This document shows, piece after piece, positions 1 through 11,240 of a DNA stretch of 64,000 nt; position 1 is the stretch's first letter, and each line of letters begins with the position of its first letter. The stretch lies in assembly GCA_900618425.1 (NCBI GenBank), contig UZAN01039384.1, positions 156,210-220,209 of the forward strand. Reading direction: 5' to 3'. The notes under the pieces are model-generated. The model was not told where the DNA came from. It searched no databases and saw only the letters and a program-made list of their open reading frames with translations. The stretch comes from Echinostoma caproni (Eukaryota > Platyhelminthes > Trematoda > Plagiorchiida > Echinostomatidae). A program made the translations under genes and the position numbers.

Positions 1-290
1 GTACCTGCACACATGTCTCATGTCATCGACGATTTTCCGACTAGAGAGCGCATCCAGGAGGTTGATCACTCACCCTACAGCCCGGACCTGGATCCGTGCT
101 GTATTTTGTGTTCCCAAATGGCAAGTGCATGATGCGTGAAATCCGACACGAGTCACTAACAGCTGCAGTGGAGGCCTTTATTAACTAGTCGAAGACCTAA
201 CAGATTCGGCATAGTCGCGCTGTTCAACCAAATGATTTGAGCGTATGGAACTGTGCACAGACCTCAAAAAATGTGATACATATTTTGATG
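1..290 (+). pseudogene. mariner-like transposase, 3' fragment, decayed
   Basis: The first 100 bases translate in frame 1 to a segment ending HSPYSPDLDPC, the block that precedes the last catalytic residue in mariner-type transposases (usual form PPYSPDLAPCDYFLFP). PAH near the window edge is the end of the usual HDNAPAH block. The match continues in another frame from base 102 as YFVFP and then LTAAVEAFIN, which fits the family's C-terminal half, so a frameshift falls at about 97-101. That shift removes the codon for the third catalytic Asp. Stops follow at about 186-200. A further short match, LKKCDTYFD, at about 265-290 resembles the family's C-terminus. The upstream part of the gene lies outside the window. 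The sequence around the last catalytic position differs from the mariner at 44-45 kb, so this is a different subfamily. Confidence 0.72.
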
Positions 291-1984
291 TAACTAATAA
301 CAACTTTTGTGCATCCGGCAACGTTTTACTCAACCTTCATACACTGATTGTACCATACATTTGTGTAGACAGCGAGTGATGGAAAACAAAACCAACCGGG
401 TAAATATAAAATATAAAATTGTGAACTCCGTCGTTTTTCTTCAGTAATGAATACTGCATTTAGCTGCTTGAATTTAACTTAGATCGGAGCATAAAATAAA
501 TTCTCTTCTAAAATGTGTTCACTCTCCTGAAATGTTTTTATAACCGCGATTTTTGGAAACTCATCATTTTATAATCATCTGAAACTGTCAAGATTTTCCT
601 ATATGTATCGCAAATTTCAAAAGATAGTTATGAGATACACCTTGCAGTATTGTAGCTATACGTTTATTCGTTCGAATTCGATGGAATAATCAATGAGTGG
701 TACATAAAACCAGTGAGCCGGTTCAAGGTCGAAGATGGTATAAACCACAATACAAAAAGGTATAAAAGATGAACCTTCTATGAGTATCCGAACTTACACT
801 CCGATGATTGTTTCTTCTCAATCATGATTTCGAGCATTATCAGCATTCGTAGAGGAAATATCATTTTTTAAGAGCTTTATAAAAGCATAACCATTTACCC
901 TTGTCCAGGAATAGCATCATCCGGCTTATTTTAGCACTTCCTATAGATGTATTATGGGCCTTGCAATGAACTGAATTGGATTCGGTTGCTAATTTCGATT
1001 GCTCTCAAAACCCTGGATACTAGATTGGTGCATCACTTTACCTGCAAGTTCCGTTCTCATTTTTGTGGTCAAAAATGGGAGGGATCGGAACGTGTTGCTA
1101 ACTGCATATGTGCAAAGTTGACGGTCATGAACAACTTAACCATTTTCCGTGATTGATCGCCACACCTGCTATAAGAATAGCTGTGATTATCGACTGATTT
1201 GTTTCTATCTTATACGCATCGATCTGCGCGGCCTCTCTTTCTCGCCAACTGCTGACAGATAGTCTGTCTGTTTACACAAATGTGGCGTTCTGTCAGCATG
1301 CCATGAGTTGTGGTAGCGAAACGTGTATGCACATTCTGCATTACTAAATTTGTTAATCGTTCAGATTGCGCAGTAATATCATCACAGTTAATTAACGCTA
1401 GATGATCATTCGTTGTATCTTGAAATTAACAGTTGGTCTTAATTATAAATTCGAATCAGGACATCCTGAAGTGTACAATTATAAGTCAACCACTGCAAAT
1501 TTATTTTAATTTACTGTATTTGCCTCAACACTAACATATGCACTTCAAAAAATTCGATTGTGAATGGAAATTATTAGGTTTTAGAATAATTAACAATAAA
1601 TAGTTCGTATGAATTGTAGTTGTTCAAAATTGCAGAGCCTGCTGTTTGTCTGTAATTCACCCAGAAATACATATCCACCGAATGAGTGATTGATTATTCC
1701 GATTTCCAGCATTAGAGCTTAAACAAAGAAAAGTTTGAGGAGAAGTTCAGGGTGAGTAAATTATGAACAGCTTGGTTCCAAGTGTCAGTCGTTGATGCAT
1801 ATTTTCAAAGACAAACTTTTAAGGAAAACGTAAGTGAACGGTCAGGTTGAGTTATTCATCGTAACCATCAACCGCGGTTATGTTCAATAAACAAATTTAA
1901 TGTGGTAGTCACCAGCGAAAAGCCTTGGAAGTACTCACTACACAGTTTATCTTTCCTTGTAAGCAATCATTAGAATTGTACTTG
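291..1984. other. AT-rich non-coding stretch
   Basis: No coding frame or repeat that I recognise. The only structure noted is an inverted pair (GCTGACAGA at 1251-1259 and TCTGTCAGC at 1289-1297) enclosing about 29 bases. The segment at about 1210-1320 is richer in GC than its surroundings and may be a repeat remnant, but no family can be named. Confidence 0.5.
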
Positions 1985-2078
1985 TTCATCGAATCTACCA
2001 GGATTCGAACTTGGTGGTGGTGGGGGGGCAAAAGTAGGTCTTTAACCCGATGAGTCAACCATTAGTACTGGTTCGCAG
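1985..2078 (-). repeat. tRNA-like sequence, SINE head or tRNA pseudogene
   Basis: On the minus strand a pol III B-box-like block (AGTTCGAATCC) sits inside a T-arm-like stretch in which the stem pairs at four of five positions. An A-box-like stretch, TGGTTGACTCATCGG, lies upstream. The anticodon and variable region is replaced by a C run and CCA repeats, so this cannot be a functional tRNA. No SINE body matching families A or B of this window follows it. Confidence 0.4.
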
Positions 2079-4599
2079 TGAATTTTTACGCCGACACTGA
2101 AAAAATAGCAATCATTCAATCCTGTTTTCATATAAATATCTGGAATTCTTGGGACAGATTTGGTAAATGCCCCACCATTGGCAGAGCTGAAAATACTGAC
2201 TTAAGTCATGATACATTATCGTGTCCATAGAATCCAAGTCAGTTGATACTCTAATGAGGTCACCACATTCAGCCATCCGAACTGAGTCACACTGGCTTTA
2301 TCCCGGCTAAAATCTTATGATACGGTGTTCTTACCGCGTTATTTGCGAATGCGAATGAAATCGCTTTAAAATAACTAACTCTGATTTCAAAATATTTTAA
2401 GCAGGAATGTTGGGCAAAAGGGAAGACAGTTGACACCACTGAAGGCGATTCTCTTCCTATTTCCTCTTTCTGTCAGTTTCCCATGATTGAAGTATCTGGT
2501 TTGAGCTTTACCTTTGGGATCGAATACCATCAGCGACTGTTACAATCTATGATAGATTTCATATACAAAATAATCCAGCAATTAAAGTCAAAGTACTTTA
2601 TCAAATTACTGAACTTCAATCTGAATTCGAAGTCACCTGATTAGTATACTTGATTGGTTTTTCGAAAATAAACACATTTCTTAACGTAATAATGCCATCT
2701 TATGGAGTGCTTAACACACTATACAGCTCATCACAGCTTACGAAGCTAAGGCGCTTCAAAATCTGTAAGAATAATTGCGTAGTACTCTCTCCCTATCTAA
2801 CTTTGAAACTGTTTTTACGGGTATTAGAAAGGACCTTGTGACCCATCACAGACATGCGTGGCTGAACAGTAATAATAAGTGTGCCTTTGTCAACGTAACT
2901 GTCGTGCCTACGCACCACGAAATGGACCCGGTCAACGTAATGCGGAAAGAAAGCGGCGCTGCACTACCAACGTTGTCACAAGTTGAAATATGTCAAAAAG
3001 TTTCCTTTAGACGTGATACCGCCTCGTGTGCAGTATGAAACACTGAACAACGAGTAATGGAATGTTATTTGGTAATTATCGCCAATTGATCAGGCTACTG
3101 ACTACTGCACGATCCGAACATGAGAGATCGTCAGCCAAATGACGGGGTGCTGTCAGTTTTCAAATCGTTAATGATAATTATGATTAAACTGCTTCTGCCA
3201 GGAAAAACAAATAAAATGTATAATAAATGTAACAAAAATTACTGAAAACAAAATATATCATAACAACTCTGAGATTAAAGGAATTATTTTATGCCAAGCA
3301 GGTGGCTCTGTAAAGTTTCCAATTTAGACGATAATTGGGTGTGTTTTCACAAGTATTACTCCAGAAAACGATTACTGCTCAAAAAACCACATTAATCAGA
3401 AGAAAAATAGATTTCAAAATCAAGGAATTTGAATTTTCTGGCGGCTTAGAAAACTATCGAAATGGTTTGACTTCACTCTCTCTGTAGCTTACTTCTGTCT
3501 CATATTTTTCGTTACTTTAGAAAGCATGGCGCTTTAAGAAGAGTACATCTCATAGCTGTTCATTCAATCAGTTGTTTAACTCAATTTCAGTCACCCTCGT
3601 ACTAATTACACCATTCGACTGTGGTGGTCACAGCAAGCTAGAGGTTAAATTTTCCTCATTGCCGAGACTAGCTCAATGTGTGTCAGGAATCAGATTGATC
3701 TTGTCATCTGTTCGTAACCCACTTAAGTGAAAAGCAATTGTTTGACTTTTAAAATGTTTCTTGCTAATTGATCATAATGTGTGACTATTTACGAATGTTC
3801 ATAAGCTTATACTTCACGAGGTTTAAAACCAGAGTGAATGAATAACGTATAAAAACCTTTATAACAAGCTATTCTGGAAGGTGTTAGAAAATGCTCTTCT
3901 AAAAAAAGCTAACTACTGGAAAATACTGGTCGTACTGTTTGATTACTTCTCCCACTGCACTTCTCTGAAAGTTCCCAATCTGCGGAAGCGTATATTATGA
4001 GACTTAAAAGCCATAATTGCTCGCTAACCTATAAGAAAAAGTATACAGATTAGGTCAACTTTTAGAAACTTTGAATTCTTCACGTTGAATCGCATTCGTT
4101 AAAGAACCGTATAAATGAGTCAGATAAAAGGTTTTCAAAGGACTACACGGATTGTTAAGCGGGCATTGTTAAATTATCGCCAGATACAACTGCTTAGGTT
4201 GAATTTGTGGACGTATCAAGAAGTTGCCTATAGAACCCGCATGCGATCCCAGCCCACGAGAAGGACAACGGAGATTGCCCAAGTCAACTGTAAAAAGAGT
4301 ACGGATATGCCCTAACAAGCACCGACTTCCCCCACAAAAAATCACATACATTCTCTCGGAACACTGCTATATTTGAACAGCGATGGATTCAAGTAGACCA
4401 CATCGACATCAGCTACAGTTTTCGGGGATTCGTTAAAAGCTGGTGCTCGTGAAGGTCACTGGTGGATATGAAGTATGCTTTTAACGTTAACCCCATGCCA
4501 CGAAAACTATCGCAACAAGACCATCAGGAACAGAAACACAATAAAAAACATAAAATAAATATCAACCCCAGCTAGTCAAGAGTATTGAGAACACGAGAG
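2079..4599. other. AT-rich non-coding stretch
   Basis: No gene or named repeat recognised. Two overlapping open frames of 63-87 codons at 2650-3038 have no recognisable domain. The part from about 4115 may belong to the linker region upstream of the retrotransposon reverse transcriptase that starts near 4600, but I could not match it convincingly. Confidence 0.45.
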
Positions 4600-6270
4600 A
4601 TGGTACATAACAAAATATCGAGAGAAAGAAAAGACTGCCAATATTGGTAACAGTCGCAATCGTTTACGTTCAACAAAGAGTACGGGCCCAAGGAAAGTTG
4701 GCTTAGATGAGTTATTGAAGGATTCCGAAAGCCGTTTCAATCGATGGGCAGAACATTTTGTGTTTCAGTTGATTTCACCACTTTCAGCATTAAACCCACC
4801 AACCCTTACATCTGCCGGGAAAATACTCTGAAATGATATCAGTCCACTACCTGGAAAAGAGAACCCGAAAATTGAATTATTTCAGAGAATGTAAGGCTTT
4901 GGGCCTAGAGGTAGCTTCCTTATCGACTTTTGATGATGGTGGTTTATCATCTATCTTGGGATTGACATAAATCATAGCTATCTTATAAGATATTGAACAA
5001 GTGTGAGTCAGAAAGTTAATAGGTTCTCTTGTGAAGTTTACAGATGATAAGCCTAGGTCATTATTGTCCCTGAAATTCTCGCTGTTATACTCCGTCTAAT
5101 GTCAACCATACGTGAAAGGTAAGCGCATATGAACTACTTTAGATTTACTAGAGATTGTACAAACCATATTCGCACTTTTAAAAATTCTGGAAAACGCACA
5201 TTATATTCGTAGACGCACAATTTCAATCTTATCAGATGTCAAAGCGGCCACTAACTCAGTCGACCATTTCATACTCTGAGGCTACCTCTCCTTGAGGGAT
5301 ATGCCCCAGAGTTTGCTTTTGATATCACGATCTCAATATGCCAAAAGTCGAAGCCGAGTGCGAGATTAAAGATCTTTTTCATTGAAGTTCATCACGGAAA
5401 GCGGTGTTCTTCAGATTTGTTCTCCTTTCCGTTCAATCTATTTTGTTTATGATCGAGAAAACAAACCTGTTCTCACGCGCGGAAAGATATATCGATTCTT
5501 TCCCCGATGGCCAACTGTCTGATCTGGAGTATACCGACGTAATTTGTCTTCCAAGGGAAGGCCCAGAAACGTCAAAAACGTTCGTAATTGTCTTTCATTC
5601 TGGTGTTTTTCAGTATGGTTGGTGGTGGCGCAGTAGTTTAGTCGCTGTCACAGGCGTGCTTTGTACCAGATTGTTGGAGGTTTGAGCCTCACCATCGCCG
5701 CCGCCTCCCAACTTTGGTGGTAGACAGGTTTGCTGTCGTCCGGTCCAATACTACACCCAACCTATCGGGGCCTTATGTGGTTTGCCACTTCATGGCCCCG
5801 GGGATTAGGTTCCCGGCTTCCGTCACTAAACAACAGGTCCTCGTGACTATGGGGCTTTTCCTGTCTGCTGTTCATCACAAGAAATTGTGTAATAAAAATG
5901 GGTTTGTAGTTTTACAGTGTAAAATGTTGATATAAGATCGGGTTGGTCCAGCGCCCGACCTCAATCACATTCAGAAGATGAGAAAAGTGGAGGAAGTTTG
6001 CTGTTTGGCACGTGACATCAAACCTGGCGGACTCATCCCGAAAGAACTGTATACGTACAAAAGGTTGCGTTGGCTATTGATACATCTACAGCACCTTCGT
6101 AATATCCGGTTTAAGCTTCCAGTGTATGATGTAGCAGTTTTTATAGTACTGCAATGCGATTCAGATAACAGGATAAAGATAGATTGTCGGTGTTTGAAAA
6201 CCAAGGTCCAAACCGCATTGCGCAAGCCTGGTGGAGCAACCAAATAAGTGATGTTGAGGTTAGGGGCTGA
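4600..6270 (+). mobile_element. RTE-clade non-LTR retrotransposon remnant (reverse transcriptase), interrupted by a SINE
   Basis: Decayed ORF2 of an RTE-type LINE. Blocks appear in the family's order. The linker is TGPRKVGLDELLKDS and RWAEHF near 4682-4760. Palm motif A is TISILSDVKAATNSVDH, with its Asp codon at 5235-5237. SRVRD, SGVLQICSP and a motif C region LSDLEYTDVICL follow, the last at about 5520-5550. After the SINE come KCKML with VGPAPDL (from 5918), CCLARDIKPGGLI, VYDVAV, and RIAQAWWSNQISDVEVRG ending in a stop at 6268. Motif C reads YTDV where YADD is expected, so one catalytic Asp is gone. Several stops and frame changes also make it inactive. The endonuclease domain was not identified upstream, and the match fades after 6270. 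The clade call rests on motif order and wording remembered from flatworm RTE elements; a protein search would settle it. Confidence 0.82.
5621..5897 (+). mobile_element. tRNA-derived SINE, family A, copy 1 (nested in the RTE remnant)
   Basis: The head carries both pol III internal promoter boxes: A box TAGTTTAGTCG (near 5635) and B box GGTTTGAGCCT. A body of about 200 bases follows, with CCCAACTTTGGTGGTAGACA, a TTCCCGGCTT block and CTATGGGG, ending in a short AATAAAA tail. The same body occurs on the minus strand at 24277-24558. Retrotransposon coding sequence stops at 5620 and resumes at about 5898. ATGGTT just before and ATGGGTTTG just after look like a decayed target-site duplication. The SINE is therefore younger than the LINE copy it interrupts. 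Fragments of open frame across it are fortuitous. Confidence 0.8.
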
Positions 6271-8658
6271 GTTCAAGGTATTCGCTCTACTCCGCCAAGG
6301 GGGATGGTCGACCTTCATAGATAACGATGACTGAGTCTGATGTTGCAATGTTCTCGTCTGATCATCACCCATGGGTATTGGTTGTGGTCCGCTTCTCTGT
6401 TGAATGATTCTGTAAAAAGACTGCAATTCAAAGATAGGATACTATAGATTATATAATACGAGTTTTTTAGATAATGTTGAAGTTCATTCCGAGACTAGAA
6501 AATTACCCTATTGGCCTTCACACAGTAAAATTTAGAAGTACAAAACAGGCCAGAATTCCGTCATCCATAATCAAGTGAGGTGAGATCTAATATATTATCC
6601 TCAAGGTTAAACAAACATTTTATTAGTCAAACACCGGAATCATTGTTTCAAAGATCATGAGTTTGTTTACTGCACACTCAAAAGGGAACTTCCAATAGAA
6701 GAAGAAAAGGAATACATATTTCTTTTGGATGTGTATGCTCTTATTCCAATCAGTTAGAGATAGCTTTAGACAGTTTTGTTTTGTTCGGAAGTTCTCCAAG
6801 TTATTTCAAGTGGTCGAACGTCGGGATAAGGTACCGCAGTATAAACTGATGGGCAAGCTGAAGGCCAATGTTTAAAGTCCTGTGGGTTGAACGTTTTGAA
6901 ACAAACTGACATCTCAATAAAAGTGATAGTTCCAAGGGTGAATAAAAACCAACTAAGTGACGAAAAGAAAAGTAATCAGAGAAACGATCCTGATGGAAGT
7001 GTACAGCTGATAGAAAAACATCAATGGATGTCAGAAGCAGGCGGTGCCTTTGAGGGTAAAATGCATAGAAGTACAAGTCTATGGAACAATTGGTGTCTAC
7101 AAAGGTCAGTGAGCAGACTATCAGCGGCTTTTGTGAATATATCCGGTGCAACCGTTAGCGAAAATAGTTAGAGAAAGCACTTACCGAACAAGGTTTAAAG
7201 AGTGTCAAAATAATTTATTAGTACGACGTGTTCCTCAGTGTGAAATGTTAGACAAGGGATTGGGTTCTATTCTACGAAAATTATACATATGTCTGTAAAT
7301 CAGAACAAAATTTCTGTGCAACCAACTAAATTCGATTGAATACAACATTTTCTAGAAGGTAAATAATTGGCATCAAACATAAATCGAAGACAAACAAAGA
7401 ATAGTTCAAAAACACAAGACAAACAAACTTAGAATTTAGGACTACTGTTGCTCAGTTGTTGTAATCACATGTGAAAATATACAAACATTTATGTTGATCG
7501 ATGCAATAAAGTGGCTTATTCTTTATGAGGTCGCTAATGCTGTATACTTTGATAAGTATCATTTCTATATGAATTACTGTTCTCTAAATTTAGATGGTTG
7601 TAATGTACACTAATAAGATCGGTATCAAACATTCAGTTTGTTTTTCAATGTAAAATTGTGGAAGAAGTGTGTGCAATAAGCATTGAATAAAAGGGTTCAA
7701 TACAGAGTAAAACCAACAGAATACCACTGGGAATCTGTTATTAATCCAAAGAAACGAGGATACACTTCAGTTATGTGTATCAATCAATCTTACCATCCGG
7801 TTATCAAAAAATAACTTGAAAATGTAGTACGGTATTCGAGTTGATTATGAAATTTATTTCTTATCTCACCCCCGGGAGCTTCAAATTATAGAACTGAATG
7901 TTTTTGTAGTTAGCAAGTTTAATTCAGACAGGGAAGACCTGTGAATATATATTCTTTGCATGAATTCAGACTGAATTAATTAGAACTGAAATCAGTCCAA
8001 GAACAATATATTTGTTTTTAATCGTGTTTGATTTTGTTGGAATGAATGAATTAGATTGAAAATTCTTACAAAATAAGATGGAGCAAATCTATTTCATAAA
8101 TCGGTCTCAATATTTGAAGCCAAAACAATAAAATAATTTCATGGGAAAACAAGGCAGAAATATATATTCTCTAGTGTATCCTCCAGTCAGTATGAAGCAT
8201 CAAATACGATTTGATATCATACCACGAAGAAATATGGATATGTGGATTTCACCACATGTTTGAAATGGACTGAGATAGGAAGCTGGTTGAGCTTCAATTT
8301 GTTTCCAGCAAACACATTTCGGATAAAGATAGCAATGAACCGCAGGAGAAAAATTGCAAAAATACAATTGTTTTTTTATCTTTGTTGAATGCATATAAAA
8401 CGGTACAGATGAATTGTCCAGACATGATTTAACTTTGCTGTTGTCATAAGCCATTTCTGCGCAACTATGGAAGAGATCAACGAGAATGTGTTGTTTACCC
8501 TAAACGTCCCCCGAATAATAGCAGTGAATGTAAAATCCCAATCATTACCAATTTCAGGTAGCCTGACTTGTCAATGACAGTTTGGAGAAAAATGATATCA
8601 GTTTACAGAAAAATAAAGTGCAGACAAAAAAACACTGCGTTACTCAATAGGCGCTCGC
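6271..8658. other. non-coding stretch
   Basis: Bases 6271-6420 may be LINE 3' sequence or a further repeat. A block at 6299-6321 resembles 10594-10617. The rest is AT-rich with no gene, tRNA or repeat that I recognise. Opposing open frames at 6801-7171 have no recognisable domain. Confidence 0.4.
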
Positions 8659-8705
8659 GGTGTACCAACGGTTTCGTCCAGAATTAAGAACTACTCTGGT
8701 GAGTA
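8659..8705 (-). ncRNA. degenerate hammerhead-ribozyme-like motif
   Basis: The minus strand holds the 3' half of a hammerhead core, GGACGAAACC, preceded by a possible stem II in which GUUC pairs with GGAC using one G-U wobble. CAGAGUAG stands where the conserved CUGAUGAG should be and matches only partly. GUUGGUAC follows in the stem III and stem I region. Key core bases are missing, so self-cleavage is unlikely. Its orientation and 3' core match the better motif at 11145-11173. It could also be a chance resemblance. Confidence 0.3.
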
Positions 8706-11105
8706 CATTGGTTGAAGTTCACCTCAACAGTCTAAGCTTAACTTATTCGAGAATTTTTTGAATTTTGAAAGAAAACAGGAGAATAGACAAACCGCAAGGT
8801 CTTGAGTGGAGAAAAAAGGCACCAGTCAACCATACAGGGTTTAGCCCAACATTCGTCTTAATATTAAACCCAAGTAACATATCTTGAAACATGAATGTAC
8901 AATTAAAATGGAAAAAAATTCTGGAATCAAAAGTATACCGGAACGATATAAAACCTAACAAAAAAACAGAGTAAACGCATACTATCAACAAGTGCATAAA
9001 GTAAATTTTTGAAAAAAAATTTGCAGGAAACAAGGACATGGTTTCATTTGATAAGCATGAACGAGTCCGACTTTGAAACCTATTCCGCTGTTTAGAATGG
9101 ATGAAAGCTGAACCGTGCAGCGGGTTCGAGTTATACCAAAAGTCGGGTGCCAAGAAGAAAACACTGGTTCTATCGTAACTGAGTGTGTTGCGATAGAACT
9201 GACGGTACTTTCGGGGTCGTGCGAAATGACGGGAAGAAAAAGGAAAGGGGTACTTTAAAAGCTAAATTATTATAACCCACCCGAATTGGAACACCGCATC
9301 ACAGTCTTTCAATTTTTAAGCAACGTAATGTGACGACAAGGAAAGAGAATAGATCAAAAGCTTTTGGTTGTAGTTGTGTTCTTTTTTTTTGTTTATTTCC
9401 GACGGTAACAAGGGCTGCGTTGTATGCGAGAAGAAAGCAGCACCAAACAGCAGAAAACGAGAATGCATGCAGTCTCGTTTGAAAAATTCCCCTCTTTTGT
9501 ACCATTGACATCATAGTACATTCGTTAGTTCCGTGCTAGTCCCGCGTTCTTCCGCTTTGTGTGTTCCAGAGTGAGCGTTGTGTGGCACTGTAATCTGAGA
9601 TTCAACCCGGTCGTTCCTCTAAAACGGTCTCCACTGTTTGACATTGGGTGACCACGTAACAGTTAAAAAACAGAACGTGATTGGTCGAATCAGTGCTCAT
9701 ATTTCACACAAGTTACCGCTTAAACAGAGTCTTCGCCAGATTATTGTCTGGATTTCTTGAATGCCTATGTGAGAATACTGAGAGAAATAGAGATGGAATC
9801 AATATTGGTCTCAAATATAATTATCAAAACAAAAGAGAATCAGTGAGCAGCCGCATTCATCATTCCAACCAAGAAAGCTAACTTGGGGAGACAAATGCTT
9901 TACAAAAACAATGAGCTGTCGAATATATGACATGTCAAAAGCCAAAAATGCCGGAGATAGAATAGCTCGAAATAAAATCCACGGAAAACTGATCTCCCTC
10001 TAATTAAGCATCCACCAGACTTTTTCACGCGTGTATATAAAGTGAAATTATTCCCGTTTGAGTAGTCATGAGAACGTAAAATAGGAAACAATCTCGTTTT
10101 CGGTGCTACATCATCTGGCTAAATACAGCACAATTTGTAATAGATTAAAAAAGGTGGGCCGAGGTGACAAATATCTACGAAGGAAATAAGAATTTCAGGG
10201 GAGATGATTGACTTGTGTTAATTGATGTTTGTGAGTGTATATGTCTGTGTGGAAAGTGAGAGACAGAGTGGTTGTGAATGGGTGTGTAGGTGAATGAATG
10301 GTTGATCATGAACGGAGGTGACGTCACTAGATTGTTAGTGGATGACTATGGTAAGACCAATGTTTTTACAAACTGTTTCTGGACGAACAAAGGGTGTGTG
10401 TGGAGACGGAAGGCAATCACCTCGGCTGTTGACAAAATTCTGAACTGGCCTTCTTTGGATGATCCACCCTTGACCGCATACAGAGGACGGAAAGCCTCAA
10501 GCACATTGACTGTGTGCTTAAACCTAGTCTAATGATTCGTAAATGACGGTGTCCTTGTCCATGTCAATCTCTGGTTCAACCAAACGGGATGGTCCCCCTT
10601 CATGAGAGTCAGATTGACGCCTCACAGTTCGACCCAGATAACTTGCTGCACAGGAACAGGTGAACTGATAAGCACAAATGAGGTCGCATCCAGGGATAAT
10701 CTATCATTTGTCTGCATTAAGAGGACCGGTTTGGAGGTGAATATAGTGAAGGGTTCAGTTCCAAATTAGGTGAACTTGATGAAGGACTGAATTCGTTTAC
10801 TCAATACTTTCGCTATCGTTTCTACTAGAATAGAATGTAGAGATAGACACGCTCATTATTCGCTGTCACATAATGTCTTGGATGGAGATGTTGTCATGCT
10901 TTTATAAGTGAATGACTCAAGGTATTCAATCTCTAGAAAATCTTTTCGTATTCCTCCCAGTCCAAACTCTACAGAGTCCAAAGAAGAAAGTTTCCTAACT
11001 CTACTGGTTAAGCAACGAATCAACCACTATCTATTCTCACTTTTCACGCAAACACACAGACATGCACACTCACAAACACCAATTATAACAAGTCCGTCAA
11101 CTGTA
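8706..11105. other. non-coding stretch, partly GC-richer
   Basis: No gene recognised. There is a hairpin at 9167-9199. The segment 10280-10640 is richer in GC and codon-like but matches no known protein on either strand. Because hammerhead-like motifs lie at both sides (8.7 and 11.15 kb, both minus), I looked on the minus strand for Penelope-type reverse transcriptase motifs and found none. Confidence 0.4.
9167..9199. repeat. 13-bp inverted repeat (hairpin)
   Basis: GTTCTATCGTAAC and GTTGCGATAGAAC are reverse complements at 12 of 13 positions around a 7-base spacer. The one mismatch would be a G-U pair in RNA. No neighbouring gene suggests a role. Confidence 0.6.
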
Positions 11106-11240
11106 AAATGCGATGGAATTGTTTGTGATCACCAACAAGGAGAACTGTTTCGTCCTGTTTGGGACTCATCAGCGGTACGTACGTCTTGTGTCCCTGTCAG
11201 GACTAGGACCGCGATTATCACAAACATTTCCATCGCATTT
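11106..11240 (-). ncRNA. hammerhead-ribozyme-like element enclosed by a 24-bp inverted repeat
   Basis: Arms at 11106-11129 and 11217-11240 (AAATGCGATGGAA followed by TGTTTGTGAT in the first arm) are reverse complements at 23 of 24 positions. Inside, the minus strand at 11145-11173 reads GCTGATGAGTCC, then CAAACA, then GGACGAAACAG. This is the hammerhead core: CUGAUGA, stem II of GUCC with GGAC, then GAAA. Stem III would be very short (ACA with UGU), and the cleavage-site base would be U rather than the usual C. Stem I near the core is weak (ACC with GGU plus a bulged G), but the outer arms could extend it into a long helix across an asymmetric loop. Hammerheads are known in Penelope-like elements and flatworm satellites. 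Activity is not shown. Confidence 0.62.

Noticed and set aside
5971..6426. 151-codon minus-strand open frame
   Set aside because: Antisense to the RTE ORF2 C-terminal region, whose plus-strand translation matches the family.
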